A stretch of 64,000 nucleotides of DNA from Thermoanaerobaculia bacterium (GCA_022826745.1 JAJDUI010000027.1:62001-126000), one strand, 5' to 3'. Positions 18,090-33,912 are shown, numbered from the stretch's first letter. The notes: a model not told the origin generated them from the sequence alone. Numbers and translations: made by a program.

Positions 18090-18431
18090 CTAGAAGAACC
18101 CCAGTTCGAGTTTGGCGGCTTCGCTCATCATGGCCGGATTCCAGGTCGGGTCCCAGACCACCTCGACCTTGGCGCCCTCGACGCCTTCGACGTCGCGAAC
18201 CGTCCGCTCCACATCGCCCGGCAGCGACTCGGCGACCGGGCAGTGCGGAGACGTCAGCGTCATCTGCAGCTTGACGTGAGCGTTCGCCTCGATCCGCACG
18301 TCGTAGATCAGGCCGAGTTCGTAGACGTCGACCGGGATCTCCGGGTCGTAGACGGTCTTGAGCGCCTCCACGATCCGGGCCTCGAGGGCCGCCATGTCCA
18401 CCGGGACTCCAGTCGTGGCGGTGTCGTCCAT
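18090..18431 (-). CDS. sufT: SUF system Fe-S assembly protein, MIP18/DUF59 family
   Basis: A 113-residue MIP18-family (DUF59) protein, the class to which SufT and PaaD belong. The family core YDPEIPVDVYELGLIYDV is at residues 28-45, and the conserved cysteine is in LTSPHCPVAESLP. SufT assists delivery or maturation of Fe-S clusters in the cytoplasm. Its position as the last gene of the suf array, 28 bases after sufU, supports that role. Length is typical for single-domain members. Confidence 0.88.
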   Translation of the reverse strand: MDDTATTGVPVDMAALEARIVEALKTVYDPEIPVDVYELGLIYDVRIEANAHVKLQMTLTSPHCPVAESLPGDVERTVRDVEGVEGAKVEVVWDPTWNPAMMSEAAKLELGFF

Positions 18432-18459
18432 TCTCCGTTCCTCCCGTCGACGGTACAGC

Positions 18460-18906
18460 CTACTCGGTCGTCACCGTCTCCGTGTCGCCGCCTTCCAGAG
18501 CCGCGCGGAGAGCGTGCCACGGCAGGGTCGCGCACTTGATCCGCACCGGGTAGTCCTTCACGCCGCTCAGGACCTCGAGCTTGCCGAGCGGCACGCCGTT
18601 GTCGCCGTCGCCGGTCATCAGGGCCAGGAAGGACGCGAGCAGGGCCTCGGCCTCGGATCGCTCGAGCCCGCGCACCGCTTCAGTCATCAGCGACGCCGAG
18701 GCGGTCGAGATCGCGCAACCGACGCCATCGAAGCGGATGCCGTCGATGCGGTCGCCGTCGGCCCGCACGCAGACCTTGACCTGGTCGCCGCATAGCGGGT
18801 TGTAGCCCTCGGCGCAGCACGAGTTGGGCTTGAGCCCGCCGAAGTTCCGGGGCGCCCGGTAGTGGTCGAGAATGACCTGCTGGTAGAGATCGCGTAGATC
18901 GGACAC
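18460..18906 (-). CDS. sufU: Fe-S cluster assembly scaffold / sulfur acceptor SufU
   Basis: A 148-residue SufU/IscU-family protein. The three conserved cysteines are seen in NPLCGDQ, GVGCAISTAS and IKCATLPW, and the Asp next to the first is present (CGD). The N terminus LYQQVILDHYRAPRNFG is typical. The extended segment between the second and third cysteine marks the SufU rather than IscU subtype, which accepts sulfur from SufS and binds zinc. It sits directly after sufS (29-base gap) in the operon, as expected for its partner. Confidence 0.94.
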   Translation of the reverse strand: MSDLRDLYQQVILDHYRAPRNFGGLKPNSCCAEGYNPLCGDQVKVCVRADGDRIDGIRFDGVGCAISTASASLMTEAVRGLERSEAEALLASFLALMTGDGDNGVPLGKLEVLSGVKDYPVRIKCATLPWHALRAALEGGDTETVTTE

Positions 18907-18935
18907 GGCGTTCGATGCTGCTCCCCTTAGGCCGC

Positions 18936-20216
18936 TCAGCCGAAGATCCGCCGCACTTCGTGCAGGCCGGAGACGAGCGAGTCGACTTCGTCGTGAGTGT
19001 TGTACAACCCGAACGAGGCTCGCACCGTGGCCGGGACACCGAGCCGGTCCATCAGCGGCTGCGCGCAGTGGTGGCCGGCACGGATCGCGATCCCCTGCTC
19101 GTCGAGGATCGTTGCCACATCGTGGGGGTGGGCACCGTCGATCACCAGCGAAACGACGGCGGCCCGAGCCGATCCGGCCTTCGAGGCGTGGCCCGGCACG
19201 CGGACCCAGGGGAGATCATTCAGGACTTCCATAGTGTGGGATAACAGTTCCTGCTCGTGACGCTCGATCCGATCCAGGCCGGTCGACTCCAGGAACTCGA
19301 CCGCAACGCCCAGACCGATCGCCGGAGCGATAGCAGGCGTTCCCGCCTCGAAGCGCTGCGGCGGCGCCATGTACCCGCTGCGCTCGAAGGTGACCCGCGT
19401 GATCATCGCGCCGCCGCCGTGGTACGGAGGCATGGCCGCCAGCAGCTCGTGCCGGCCCCAGAGTACGCCGATGCCGCCGGGACCGTACATCTTGTGGCCC
19501 GAGAAGGCGTAGAAGTCGCAGCCGAGCGCGGCGACGTCGACCGCCATGTGCGGCACGGCCTGCGCGCCGTCGACGACCACGGCCGCGTCCGAGCGGGCAC
19601 GGGTCAGTTCGACCACGGCCGGGATGTCGTTGACCGTGCCGAGCGCGTTCGAGACGTGGGCAAGCGCGACCACCCGGGTGCGCTCGTTGAGCATGCCGGC
19701 AAACGCGTCCAGGTCGAGTTCGCCGTCGTCGGTGATCGGCGCAGCCCGCACCCGGGCGCCGGTTTGCTCGCAGACGAGTTGCCAGGGCACGATGTTCGAG
19801 TGGTGCTCCATCTCGGTCAGCAACACCTCGTCGCCCGGCTCAAGCTGCGGCCGGCCGTAGCTCTGGGCGACCAGGTTCAAGCTCTCGGTCGTGCCGCGGG
19901 TGAAGACCACCTCGTGGCTGTCCGGGGCGCCGATGAACCGCGCCACCTTGGCCCGCGCCGCCTCGTAGGCGTCGGTCGACTGCTCGGACAGGGCGTGGAC
20001 GCCGCGGTGGGCGTTGGCGTAGTAGGTGCGGTAGCAGTCGCTGACCGCGTCGATCACGACGTTCGGCCGCTGCGCGCTGGCGGCGTTGTCGAGGTAGACG
20101 AGCCGGTGGCCGTGAACGTCCCGCTCGAGAATGGGGAAGCAGGCCCGCAGGCGCTCGACCTCGAACGCGGCGGAGTCCCGCTGTTCGTTCCCGACCGCGA
20201 CTGCCCGCGCCGTCAT
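18936..20216 (-). CDS. sufS: Cysteine desulfurase SufS
   Basis: A 426-residue pyridoxal-phosphate enzyme of the group II cysteine desulfurases that frees sulfur from cysteine for Fe-S assembly. The PLP lysine is in FSGHKMYGPGGIG, the PLP-contact segment is TEMEHHSNIVPW, and the catalytic cysteine is in RAGHHCAQPLM near the C terminus, as in SufS. The N terminus has about 20 extra residues before the family start (LRACFPILERDVHGHRLVYLDNAA), within normal variation. Only four bases separate it from the upstream sufD stop, indicating tight coupling. Confidence 0.96.
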   Translation of the reverse strand: MTARAVAVGNEQRDSAAFEVERLRACFPILERDVHGHRLVYLDNAASAQRPNVVIDAVSDCYRTYYANAHRGVHALSEQSTDAYEAARAKVARFIGAPDSHEVVFTRGTTESLNLVAQSYGRPQLEPGDEVLLTEMEHHSNIVPWQLVCEQTGARVRAAPITDDGELDLDAFAGMLNERTRVVALAHVSNALGTVNDIPAVVELTRARSDAAVVVDGAQAVPHMAVDVAALGCDFYAFSGHKMYGPGGIGVLWGRHELLAAMPPYHGGGAMITRVTFERSGYMAPPQRFEAGTPAIAPAIGLGVAVEFLESTGLDRIERHEQELLSHTMEVLNDLPWVRVPGHASKAGSARAAVVSLVIDGAHPHDVATILDEQGIAIRAGHHCAQPLMDRLGVPATVRASFGLYNTHDEVDSLVSGLHEVRRIFG

Positions 20217-20220
20217 CCGC

Positions 20221-21591
20221 CTACCCGCCCTGCCCGTTGCTCCGGCCGCCGTTCAGGCTGGCGAACAGGCGAGCTTCCAGGTCCCGCCGCAGCGGCTCGA
20301 ACGTCGCCTTGTCGGTGACCTCCCGCGCGAAGGCGTGGACGAGCATGCCGTGCGCCTCCTCGAAACCGATGCCGCGGGCGCGCAGGTAGAAGAGAGCGTC
20401 CTCGTCGAGACGACCGATCGTCGAGCCGTGTGTGCAGCGGACATCGTCGGCGAAGATCTCGAGCTGCGGGTTGCTGTTGGCCAGCGCGGCCTTGGACAGC
20501 AGCAGGTTGCGGTTCGTCTGCTTGGCGTCCGTCTTCTGGGCGGCCTGGTGAACGTAGATGCGGCCGTTGAAGACGGAGCGGGCCTGCCCGTCGAGCACGC
20601 CCTTGTAGAGCTGGTGGCTGGTCGTGTGCGGCTGCCGGTGCTCGACCCGCATGTGGTTGCCCGTGAACTGGGAGCCGTCGAGGACGTAGAGGCCGTCGAG
20701 GGTGCAGTCCGCGCCCTCGCCGTCGAGCAGCGCGACCGTGTCGTTCCGCACCAGGGCGCCGCCGAAGGCCAGGGACGAGGAGTCGAAGGCCGCGGCCCGG
20801 TCGAGCCGTGCGTGCTGAAAGCCGATGTGGAACGCTCCGGCCGCGTCGGCCTGCAGCCGGGTGTGGCGGACCACCGAACCCGCGCCGCAAACGAACTCCG
20901 CCGCGGGGCAGACGAAGTAGCCGCCGGCCGCCGGGTCGGCGGCGGCGAAGGTCTCGATGACGGAAGCCTGGCTGTTCTCGGCGGCGACGACGAGCAGGCG
21001 CGGGAAGCTGACCTCCATCGAGGCCGGGGCGCCGTTGTCTCCGGCCGCGGCGTCCGCGGACGGCGCGCTGAGCCAGAGCACCTGGATCGGCCGTTCGAGC
21101 GCCGTCCCCGCCGGGATCCCGAGCGCTACGCCGTCCTCGAAGAGCGCCGTGTTGAGCGCCGCGAAGGGATGGACTCCGGCGTCGGCGCTGCAGGAGGCGC
21201 GACCGTCCACGCTCGCACCCAGGTGCTCGGCGAGGAGCTCGGAGCCTGCGCCCGCCGGATCGGCGAGGGAGAATGCGGTCACCCCCTCAGGCGGCGATGA
21301 AGCGGCCGGCGCATAGCGGCCGTTGACGAACACCATCGAGTCGCAGTCGGGGTAGAGGAAGGGCAGGGCGCCGCCGTCCCCCAACGCCCGCCCGGACGCC
21401 GCCACGGGCCGGGCGCGCAGGATCGGACCGAGGTTCGTCTGCCGCCACTCCTCGTCGCGCGAACCCGGAAAGCCGGCCGCTTCGAAGCGCTCGATGGCCT
21501 GCTGCCGCCTCGCTCCCACGGGCCCCCCGGCGCCGCGGCCGGCGAAGAGCTCCAGGTAGGGACCGGTGCGGGTGTCGGCGGCGGAGGTCAC
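20221..21591 (-). CDS. sufD: Fe-S cluster assembly protein SufD
   Basis: A 456-residue SufB/SufD-family protein. The C-terminal beta-helix region shows the family landmarks DGQARSVFNGRIYVHQAAQKTDAKQTNRNLLLS and DVRCTHGSTIGRLDEDALFYLRARGI, the latter holding the conserved His of SufD. With SufB and SufC it forms the SufBC2D scaffold on which clusters are built in the cytoplasm. It begins 12 bases after sufC. It is Ala- and Asp-rich and has an insertion-like variable N-terminal half, as usual for SufD. Confidence 0.95.
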   Translation of the reverse strand: MTSAADTRTGPYLELFAGRGAGGPVGARRQQAIERFEAAGFPGSRDEEWRQTNLGPILRARPVAASGRALGDGGALPFLYPDCDSMVFVNGRYAPAASSPPEGVTAFSLADPAGAGSELLAEHLGASVDGRASCSADAGVHPFAALNTALFEDGVALGIPAGTALERPIQVLWLSAPSADAAAGDNGAPASMEVSFPRLLVVAAENSQASVIETFAAADPAAGGYFVCPAAEFVCGAGSVVRHTRLQADAAGAFHIGFQHARLDRAAAFDSSSLAFGGALVRNDTVALLDGEGADCTLDGLYVLDGSQFTGNHMRVEHRQPHTTSHQLYKGVLDGQARSVFNGRIYVHQAAQKTDAKQTNRNLLLSKAALANSNPQLEIFADDVRCTHGSTIGRLDEDALFYLRARGIGFEEAHGMLVHAFAREVTDKATFEPLRRDLEARLFASLNGGRSNGQGG

Positions 21592-21603
21592 GATCCCTCC
21601 CGT

Positions 21604-22359
21604 TCAGGCCTCTGCCCGCGCACCGTCGAACCCGCCGTAGCCCTTCTCTTCCAGTTCGTGCGCGAGCTCGCTGCCGCCGGAGCGGACGATGCGGCCGTCG
21701 AGAAGGACGTGGACGTGGTCCGGAACGATGTAGTTCAGCAGACGCTGGTAGTGGGTGATGACGACGAACGCGCGATTCTCCGCCCGGAGCGCGTTGACGC
21801 CGGCCGCCACCGTCTTGAGCGCGTCGATGTCGAGCCCCGAGTCCGTCTCGTCCAGCACCGCGAGCCGGGGCTCGAGCACCGCCATCTGGAGGATCTCGTT
21901 CCGCTTCTTCTCGCCGCCCGAGAAACCGTCGTTGACCGGACGCCGCAGCAGCGCCTCGTCGACGTCGACCAGCGTGGCCCGTTCGCGCAGCAACTTCAGG
22001 AAGTCCATCGCGTCGAGTTCGGACTCGCCCCGCGCCTTGCGGTTCGCGTTGACGGCCGCCTTCAGGAAGTAGCTGTTGCCGACGCCGGGAATCTCCACGG
22101 GATACTGAAAGGCCAGAAACAGGCCCGCGTGGGCCCGTTCTTCGGGCGCCATCTCCTGCAGGTCCTCGCCATCGAGCTCAAGCGAGCCCGCGGTGATCTC
22201 GTAGTCCTCCTTGCCCGCGAGAACCTGGGCCAGCGTGCTCTTGCCCGAGCCGTTCGGCCCCATCACCGCGTGAACCTCGCCGGCGCCCACCTCCAGGTCC
22301 ACGCCCTTCAGGATTTCCTGTTCTTCGACCTTCGCGTGAAGGTCACTCACCCTCAGCAT
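21604..22359 (-). CDS. sufC: Fe-S assembly ATPase SufC
   Basis: A 251-residue ABC-type ATPase of the Suf scaffold. Walker A is GPNGSGKST (about residues 34-42), the SufC-specific signature is FSGGEKKRNEILQMA, and Walker B is LAVLDETDSGLDIDALK; the last two are diagnostic of SufC compared with transporter ATPases. It drives conformational change of SufB-SufD. It sits 70 bases after the sufB stop and just ahead of sufD. Confidence 0.97.
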   Translation of the reverse strand: MLRVSDLHAKVEEQEILKGVDLEVGAGEVHAVMGPNGSGKSTLAQVLAGKEDYEITAGSLELDGEDLQEMAPEERAHAGLFLAFQYPVEIPGVGNSYFLKAAVNANRKARGESELDAMDFLKLLRERATLVDVDEALLRRPVNDGFSGGEKKRNEILQMAVLEPRLAVLDETDSGLDIDALKTVAAGVNALRAENRAFVVITHYQRLLNYIVPDHVHVLLDGRIVRSGGSELAHELEEKGYGGFDGARAEA

Positions 22360-22429
22360 TGCTGTGTCTCTCCGTGCGGCGGCTTTCCTGCCGCTTGCGG
22401 TCCCGGCAACCCCGGCTCCCCCTGAGGGG

Positions 22430-23877
<1,448 letters not shown>

Positions 23878-23878
<1 letters not shown>

Positions 23879-24354
23879 CAGGTGCTGCTCCCGAGCGGAA
23901 TGAGAGTGGCGGCCCCGGACCGCGGCCGGCTGCCGGCGGAGGCGCCGGAGAGAAAGTCCGGACGCGCCATGTCCTCGATCGTGACCTCTTCGAGCGCGCC
24001 GCGGACAGCCCGGTCGATCCGCTGCCAGTTCTCGCTCACGCGGCAGAACGCCTCGTACGAGCAATCATCGTGGGAATGCTCGCTGCACTGGGTCAGGGCG
24101 ATCGGCCCCTCCAGCGCGAAGATCGCCTCGGCGACGCTGATCTCGGACGCCGGACGCGCCAGCTCGTAGCCGCCGTGGACGCCGCGGTGGGACGTGAGCA
24201 GCCCGTTCCTGGCGAGCAACTTGAGGATCTTGCTCACCATCGGCGGCGGCAGATGCGTCTGCAGGGCCAGTTCGGCGGCCGCGGCCTGCCCCGTCAAGGC
24301 CAGTTGGCTCAGCAGGACGATGCCGTAGTCGGCTTGCTTGGTCAGTCGGATCAT
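23878..24354 (-). CDS. Rrf2-family Fe-S regulator of the suf operon (SufR/IscR-like)
   Basis: A 158-residue winged-helix regulator of the Rrf2 family. ATG 24354 starts [20 protein letters not shown], the standard opening; the upstream open frame is not conserved-looking. Three cysteines, C90-x7-C98-x5-C104, match the cluster ligands of IscR-type regulators apart from the wider first gap, which resembles the group annotated as SUF system FeS assembly regulator. It is expected to sense cluster supply and repress its own operon. It is first in the operon and a palindrome overlapping its promoter (24448-24467) is a plausible target. Confidence 0.9.
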
Positions 24355-24447
24355 GACGCGTGTCGTCTTCGCAGCGTGCGGGCGGCGACCGGGCGGTTGT
24401 GGCTCATCGAACCCCGGCGCGGCTATCTTCACAAACCGGGACCCGAA

Positions 24448-24467
24448 TAGTCCCGATTCCGAGACTA
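24448..24467 (-). promoter_or_regulatory. Candidate Rrf2 operator upstream of suf operon
   Basis: A 20-base inverted repeat TAGTC-N10-GACTA (read on either strand) whose outer arms pair at six of seven positions when extended to TAGTCTC/GGGACTA. It overlaps the -10 hexamer of the putative suf promoter, as expected for a repressor site. Binding by the Rrf2 protein is inferred from position only. Confidence 0.5.
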
Positions 24468-24489
24468 GCACGGGGAAGTCGCATGTCAA
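24462..24489 (-). promoter_or_regulatory. Sigma70-like promoter of the suf operon
   Basis: On the minus strand there is a perfect TTGACA (-35, 24489-24484), a 16-base spacer and TAGTCT (-10, 24467-24462). It lies about 110-135 bases upstream of the regulator start, leaving an untranslated leader of roughly 100 bases. Confidence 0.55.
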
Positions 24490-24562
24490 TCGGTCTGCGC
24501 GGGCGGATACGGCGGTCCGGCCGACAGGGGCGCCGCCGCCTTGCGCTACCGTGTGAATCGTC

Positions 24563-25339
24563 GTGGCGGACCCGACCGCAATTCCCGTCTACCTGGATGT
24601 CTTCGGCGCGGTCGTCATCTTCTGGTGCCTGCTGACCGTGCCGGTGCTGATCTACGGCCTGGTAGGGAAGGACATGACCGGCCGGGTAGGCGGCAGAGCC
24701 TGGGGGCCCAACGTGGACCCGCGCTGGGGCTGGCTTCTCATGGAACTGTCCGCCCTGGCCGTCTTCCCGGCCGTCTACCTGGCGGCCGGCGAGCGTCATG
24801 TGGTCGGCGATGTCCTGGTCGGCCTGTGGCTTGCCCACTACGTTCACCGCACCCTGGTGTGGCCATGGTTCGTCCAGCGCCAGGCGCGGCCGTTCCCCGC
24901 TGTCACGGCCGCCTCCGGATTCTTCTTCAACCTGGTCAACGGCGTGCTCCTGGGCTGGTTCATGGCCCGGATCGCCGACTACCCGGCGGGCTGGTTCACC
25001 GATCCGCGCTTCGTCGCCGGCGCCGCGCTCTTCCTGATCGGCGCCGCCCTCAATGTCTCGTCCGACTACGGCCTGTCGGCCCTGCGGGCGAAAGCCTCCG
25101 GCGGCGCCGTCCTGCCGCGCGGCGGCGCCTTCAACCTCGTCTCCTGCCCCAACCTGGCCGGCGAGATCGTCGAGTGGGCCGGCTTCGCACTGATGAGCTG
25201 GTCGCTACCGGGGCTGGCGTTCGCGCTATGGACCGCGGCCAACCTGGTGCCGCGCGCCCTGTGGCGTCACCGCTGGTATCGGGAGAGATTCCCGGACTAC
25301 CCGGCGAACCGTCGAGCGCTCTTCCCCGGCCTGCTCTGA
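24563..25339 (+). CDS. Steroid 5-alpha-reductase C-terminal domain membrane protein
   Basis: A 258-residue multi-helix membrane protein of the 3-oxo-5-alpha-steroid 4-dehydrogenase family. About six hydrophobic segments are visible. The C-terminal block GAFNLVSCPNLAGEIVEWAGFAL...NLVPRALWRHRWYRERFPDYPANRRALFPGLL carries the NADPH-binding residues of this fold. The start is GTG 24563. Family members reduce double bonds of steroids, polyprenols or fatty acyl chains; bacterial ones are mostly uncharacterised, so the substrate is open. It is divergent from the suf regulator with a 208-base gap containing the suf promoter. Confidence 0.88.
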   Translation: MADPTAIPVYLDVFGAVVIFWCLLTVPVLIYGLVGKDMTGRVGGRAWGPNVDPRWGWLLMELSALAVFPAVYLAAGERHVVGDVLVGLWLAHYVHRTLVWPWFVQRQARPFPAVTAASGFFFNLVNGVLLGWFMARIADYPAGWFTDPRFVAGAALFLIGAALNVSSDYGLSALRAKASGGAVLPRGGAFNLVSCPNLAGEIVEWAGFALMSWSLPGLAFALWTAANLVPRALWRHRWYRERFPDYPANRRALFPGLL

Positions 25340-25348
25340 GGCCCGGCT

Positions 25349-26536
25349 TCAGTCCTTCCCCTCCGCGCCGGACGCCGGCGCCAGACGTTCCGCTTCCCGG
25401 CTGTCGCCGAGGAGCACCGCCACCCAGCGGAACTCCTCCGTGTTCTCGAGCAGGATCTTGACGACCATCGTCAGCGGCACGGACAGCAGCATGCCGACCG
25501 GTCCCCACACCCAACCCCAGAAGACGAGGGAAAGGACGACCACGAGGGTCGAGAGGCCGAGCCGCCGGCCCAGCAGCGGCGGTTCGATGAAGTTGCCGAT
25601 CACCATGTTGACGACCAGGTAGCCCAGGGCGACGAGCAGCGCCCGACCGACGCCGATCTGGACCATGGCCAGCAGCGTCGTCGGGACCGCCGCGATGATC
25701 GAACCGAGGTTCGGGATGAAGTTGAGAACGAAGGCGACCAGGCCCCAGAAGATCGCGAACTCGACGCCCATCACCCCCACCCAGATGCCGATCAGCAGGC
25801 CGGTGGCGAGGCTGATCACCGTCTTGATCCCCATGTAGTGCTGGATCTCGTGCATGGCACGGGCGAAGCGCGCCTCGGCGCCGGCGCTGCCGAAGGCCGC
25901 CCGCACCTTGGGGCCGAAGGACGCCGCCTCGAACAGGGTGAAGATGACGATCAGCGAGATGACGAGGAACGACGAAAGGGCAGCCGTCGTCGTCCGCAGG
26001 GTCCGGTTCACGAAGTCGACCAGGAAGCCCGGCTCGAAACGCGAGAACAACGCAAGCGGCAGGGAGTCGTCACCGCCGTCGGGCGCGGCCTGGGCGGCAT
26101 CCGGTGACTCCGGGTCGGCGGCCCCCGCCCCGTCGGCCGCTTCCTCCACCGTCGACCCCGCCAGCCAACTGGCGACGGGCACTCCCCGCTCCTCGAGCCA
26201 GTCGCCGCCGTCTTCGATCCACTCCGTGAGGGTGGACTGGATCTCGCCCATCTCGCCCGCGACCTGGTTCGCCGTGGAACCGACCAGATAGCCGGCCAGG
26301 GCGATGACCAGCAGATCCATCAGGATCGTGCCGAGGACGGCGACGATCATCGGCAGGCGTCGCTGCAGCCAGGTCAGAACGGGCAGACTGATCGCGGCGA
26401 TGAAGACCGCGACCAGGAACGGGATCATGATCGAGGACGCGGCCCGCAGACCGGCAACCAGGACGACGACGCAGGCAGCGACCAGGAGCAGTCGCATCGG
26501 CGTACCGAGATCCCGTGCCTGATCGTCCCTGGCCAC
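25349..26536 (-). CDS. AI-2E family permease-like membrane protein
   Basis: A 395-residue membrane protein of the AI-2E/TqsA/PerM family. It has the usual plan: two or three N-terminal helices (LLLVAACVVVLVAGL, IPFLVAVFIAAISLPVL), a soluble amphipathic region (here with an Ala/Asp/Pro-rich acidic insert around residues 128-155), then helices with the family motifs VAFVLNFIPNLGSIIAAVPTTL and GNFIEPPLLGRRLGLSTLVVVLSLVFWGWVWGPVGMLLSVPLT. Members export autoinducer-2 or act as ion antiporters; no luxS is present here, so transport substrate is unknown. It lies 51 bases after acs on the same strand. Confidence 0.92.
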   Translation of the reverse strand: MARDDQARDLGTPMRLLLVAACVVVLVAGLRAASSIMIPFLVAVFIAAISLPVLTWLQRRLPMIVAVLGTILMDLLVIALAGYLVGSTANQVAGEMGEIQSTLTEWIEDGGDWLEERGVPVASWLAGSTVEEAADGAGAADPESPDAAQAAPDGGDDSLPLALFSRFEPGFLVDFVNRTLRTTTAALSSFLVISLIVIFTLFEAASFGPKVRAAFGSAGAEARFARAMHEIQHYMGIKTVISLATGLLIGIWVGVMGVEFAIFWGLVAFVLNFIPNLGSIIAAVPTTLLAMVQIGVGRALLVALGYLVVNMVIGNFIEPPLLGRRLGLSTLVVVLSLVFWGWVWGPVGMLLSVPLTMVVKILLENTEEFRWVAVLLGDSREAERLAPASGAEGKD

Positions 26537-26587
26537 TGGCCGCAGTGTAACCCTGCCTGGCCCCGAGCCCCCGGGGTTCCGGGAGGT

Positions 26588-28531
<1,944 letters not shown>

Positions 28532-28549
28532 CCGGGTCTCCCTGCCGCT

Positions 28550-30139
<1,590 letters not shown>

Positions 30140-30204
30140 CTCAACTACCTCGCCACGGTCGAGAGCGAGAAGCGGTCCCGCCTCACCGTCCAGGCCGTGA
30201 ACAG

Positions 30205-30279
30205 TGGCTCCTCGGGAGGGATTCGAACCCCCAACATTTCGGTTAACAGCCGAACGCTCTACCGTTGAGCTACCGAGGA
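30205..30279 (-). tRNA. tRNA-Asn (anticodon GTT)
   Basis: On the minus strand the acceptor TCCTCGG (30279-30273) pairs with CCGAGGA (30215-30209). The anticodon loop CTGTTAA gives GTT (bases 30247-30245), the T loop is GTTCGAATC, discriminator is G and CCA is encoded (30207-30205). It lies between rpoD and pckA, all on the same strand. Confidence 0.97.
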
Positions 30280-30381
30280 AGAATCCGCCTCAAGGCGAAC
30301 AGCGGCGGGCGACACGGAGTTCATCTTAGGGAGCCTTCAAGCCGACTGTCAAACCCCCCGCCCGAACGCCTCCCGGCAGAC

Positions 30382-32106
<1,725 letters not shown>

Positions 32107-32115
32107 GACATCTCC

Positions 32116-33912
32116 TCAGCGCCCCGACTGCCCGTAGAACTCGCGGCTGAGCTGCTGCTTTTCCTCGATCATCCGGTGCAGGGTCTCCATGTCGCCTTCA
32201 CGCTGTGCGCGATTGATCTCCCGAGCGAGCAGGTTGAGCCGCTGTCTGGTGAAACGCCGACCCAATTCCACGAGACTGATCCGAAGCTCCGATTCAGAGA
32301 AGGCAGACGACCGTTGTAACAAAAGCCCGGCGATCCGGTCAACAGGTCGATCGGTCTCGTCGTCCGTACCGGCCCGGCGTCCCAGAACATCCACGAGGGC
32401 GTTGGAGTCGATCCGCTCCGCCCCGGCTTGGGCCTGCTCCCTCATGGCCTCGCAGATGGCGCGCAGGGCGGGATCGAAGAAGGCATCCGGCGCCGGCCAC
32501 TCGATGCCGCGAAGGTCCGGGGCGGCGGCCAGCAGACGCAGCACCTGCTCCTCGATCGACGAGGTCACCGGGGGACGGGGGACGGCGGCGGGCCCGGGCG
32601 CGTCCGCGGCGGCCGGCTTCTCAGCCGCCTGGGCGGATTCCCGCAGCAGCACGTCGACCTTGACCCCGAGGCGCTCGGCGGCGGTTTCGTAGTAGCCCCT
32701 TCGCGCGATCGGGTCGCCGATCCTGTCGATCAGCGTCCGCACCCGCGCGGCCTCGCGCGCCCGCAACCGCGGATCGAGCTCGCCCCGGCTGGGCAGGTCG
32801 TCGATCTCGATCGCCACCGCATCCCGGGCCTCGGCAACCGTGGCCTGCACCGCCCCGGGTCCCTCGTCGAGCCGCAGCGAATCCGGATCCTGGCCCGCCG
32901 GAAAGAGCGCGCGGCGGACGTTGAGCCCGGCCTCGAGCATCAGTCCCGCCGCCTTGCGGGCCGCCTCGATCCCGGCGCGGTCACCGTCGTAGCCCAGGAC
33001 CACCTCGTCGGTGTAGCGGGACAGCAACCGCACCTGCTGCCCCGTGAGCGCCGTCCCCATGCTCGCGACGGCCCAGTCGATGCCGGATGCCGCGGCGCCC
33101 AGGACGTCGAAGTAGCCCTCGACCAGGAGCGCCCGGCCCTGTTCCCGGATCCCGCGGCGGGCGGCGTCGAGTCCGTAGAGCAGGGTGCCCTTCCGGAAGT
33201 GGTCCGTCTCGTTCGTGTTGACGTACTTGGCCTGGTCGTCGCCAAGGGTGCGGCCGCCGAACGCCAGGAGGCGGCCGGAGGGCGACCGGATGGGGAACAT
33301 CAACCGGTTGCGGAACCGGTCGTAGGGACGGTCCGGCGCCTTCGGGCTGCGGGCGATGAGACCCGCGGCCTCGAGGTCGGGAACCGGTATGCGCCGTCCC
33401 AGATCCTCGATCATCGGCCGCCAGTCGTCCGGCGCGTAGCCAACGCCGAAGCGGGCGATGAGCTCGCGCGGCACCTTGCGCCGCTCCAGGTACTGCCGGG
33501 GCACGAGCTCCGTCCCGAGCTTCGCCCGGAAGAAGTCGTAGGCGGCGTCGAGCGCGGCCTGGATGCGCTCGGAGCGGTCGGCCCGGCGATCGGCGCCCGG
33601 CCCGGAAGCCCGCCGCAGGGGAACTCCGTAGCGGCGGGCCAGACTCTCGATCGCGGTGGCGAAGGTGTCGCCGGTGAGTTCCATGTGGAAGCGGATGGCG
33701 TCGCCGCCGGCGCCGCAGCCGAAGCAGTAGTAGAGCTTGCGCTCGGGATCGAGCGACAGGGACGGCGTCTTCTCCTTGTGGAAGGGGCAGAGCGCCACGA
33801 AGCGCTGGCCCCGGCGCTCGACCTTCGTGTGCTCGCTGACGAGGTCGATGATGTCGACCGCCTCGCGCACCGCGTCCACCGCCTCGTCGGTGAGCCTGGA
33901 GCGTCGCTGCAC
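32116..33912 (-). CDS. dnaG: DNA primase
   Basis: A 598-residue primase that makes RNA primers for replication. The N-terminal CHC2 zinc-binding domain has CPFHKEKTPS and CFGCGAGGD (C-x2-H ... C-x2-C). The TOPRIM catalytic core shows LLVEGYFDVLGAAASG and VVLGYDGDRAGIEAA with the expected Glu and Asp-x-Asp. A short C-terminal helicase-interaction domain ends the protein. The order rpsU, mutS2, dnaG, rpoD on one strand is a version of the classical macromolecular-synthesis operon. Confidence 0.97.
   Translation of the reverse strand: MQRRSRLTDEAVDAVREAVDIIDLVSEHTKVERRGQRFVALCPFHKEKTPSLSLDPERKLYYCFGCGAGGDAIRFHMELTGDTFATAIESLARRYGVPLRRASGPGADRRADRSERIQAALDAAYDFFRAKLGTELVPRQYLERRKVPRELIARFGVGYAPDDWRPMIEDLGRRIPVPDLEAAGLIARSPKAPDRPYDRFRNRLMFPIRSPSGRLLAFGGRTLGDDQAKYVNTNETDHFRKGTLLYGLDAARRGIREQGRALLVEGYFDVLGAAASGIDWAVASMGTALTGQQVRLLSRYTDEVVLGYDGDRAGIEAARKAAGLMLEAGLNVRRALFPAGQDPDSLRLDEGPGAVQATVAEARDAVAIEIDDLPSRGELDPRLRAREAARVRTLIDRIGDPIARRGYYETAAERLGVKVDVLLRESAQAAEKPAAADAPGPAAVPRPPVTSSIEEQVLRLLAAAPDLRGIEWPAPDAFFDPALRAICEAMREQAQAGAERIDSNALVDVLGRRAGTDDETDRPVDRIAGLLLQRSSAFSESELRISLVELGRRFTRQRLNLLAREINRAQREGDMETLHRMIEEKQQLSREFYGQSGR

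Noticed and set aside
25349..26536. Quorum-sensing exporter role for the AI-2E family protein
   Set aside because: The family is broad and no luxS or lsr gene is present; the name alone does not support AI-2 transport.
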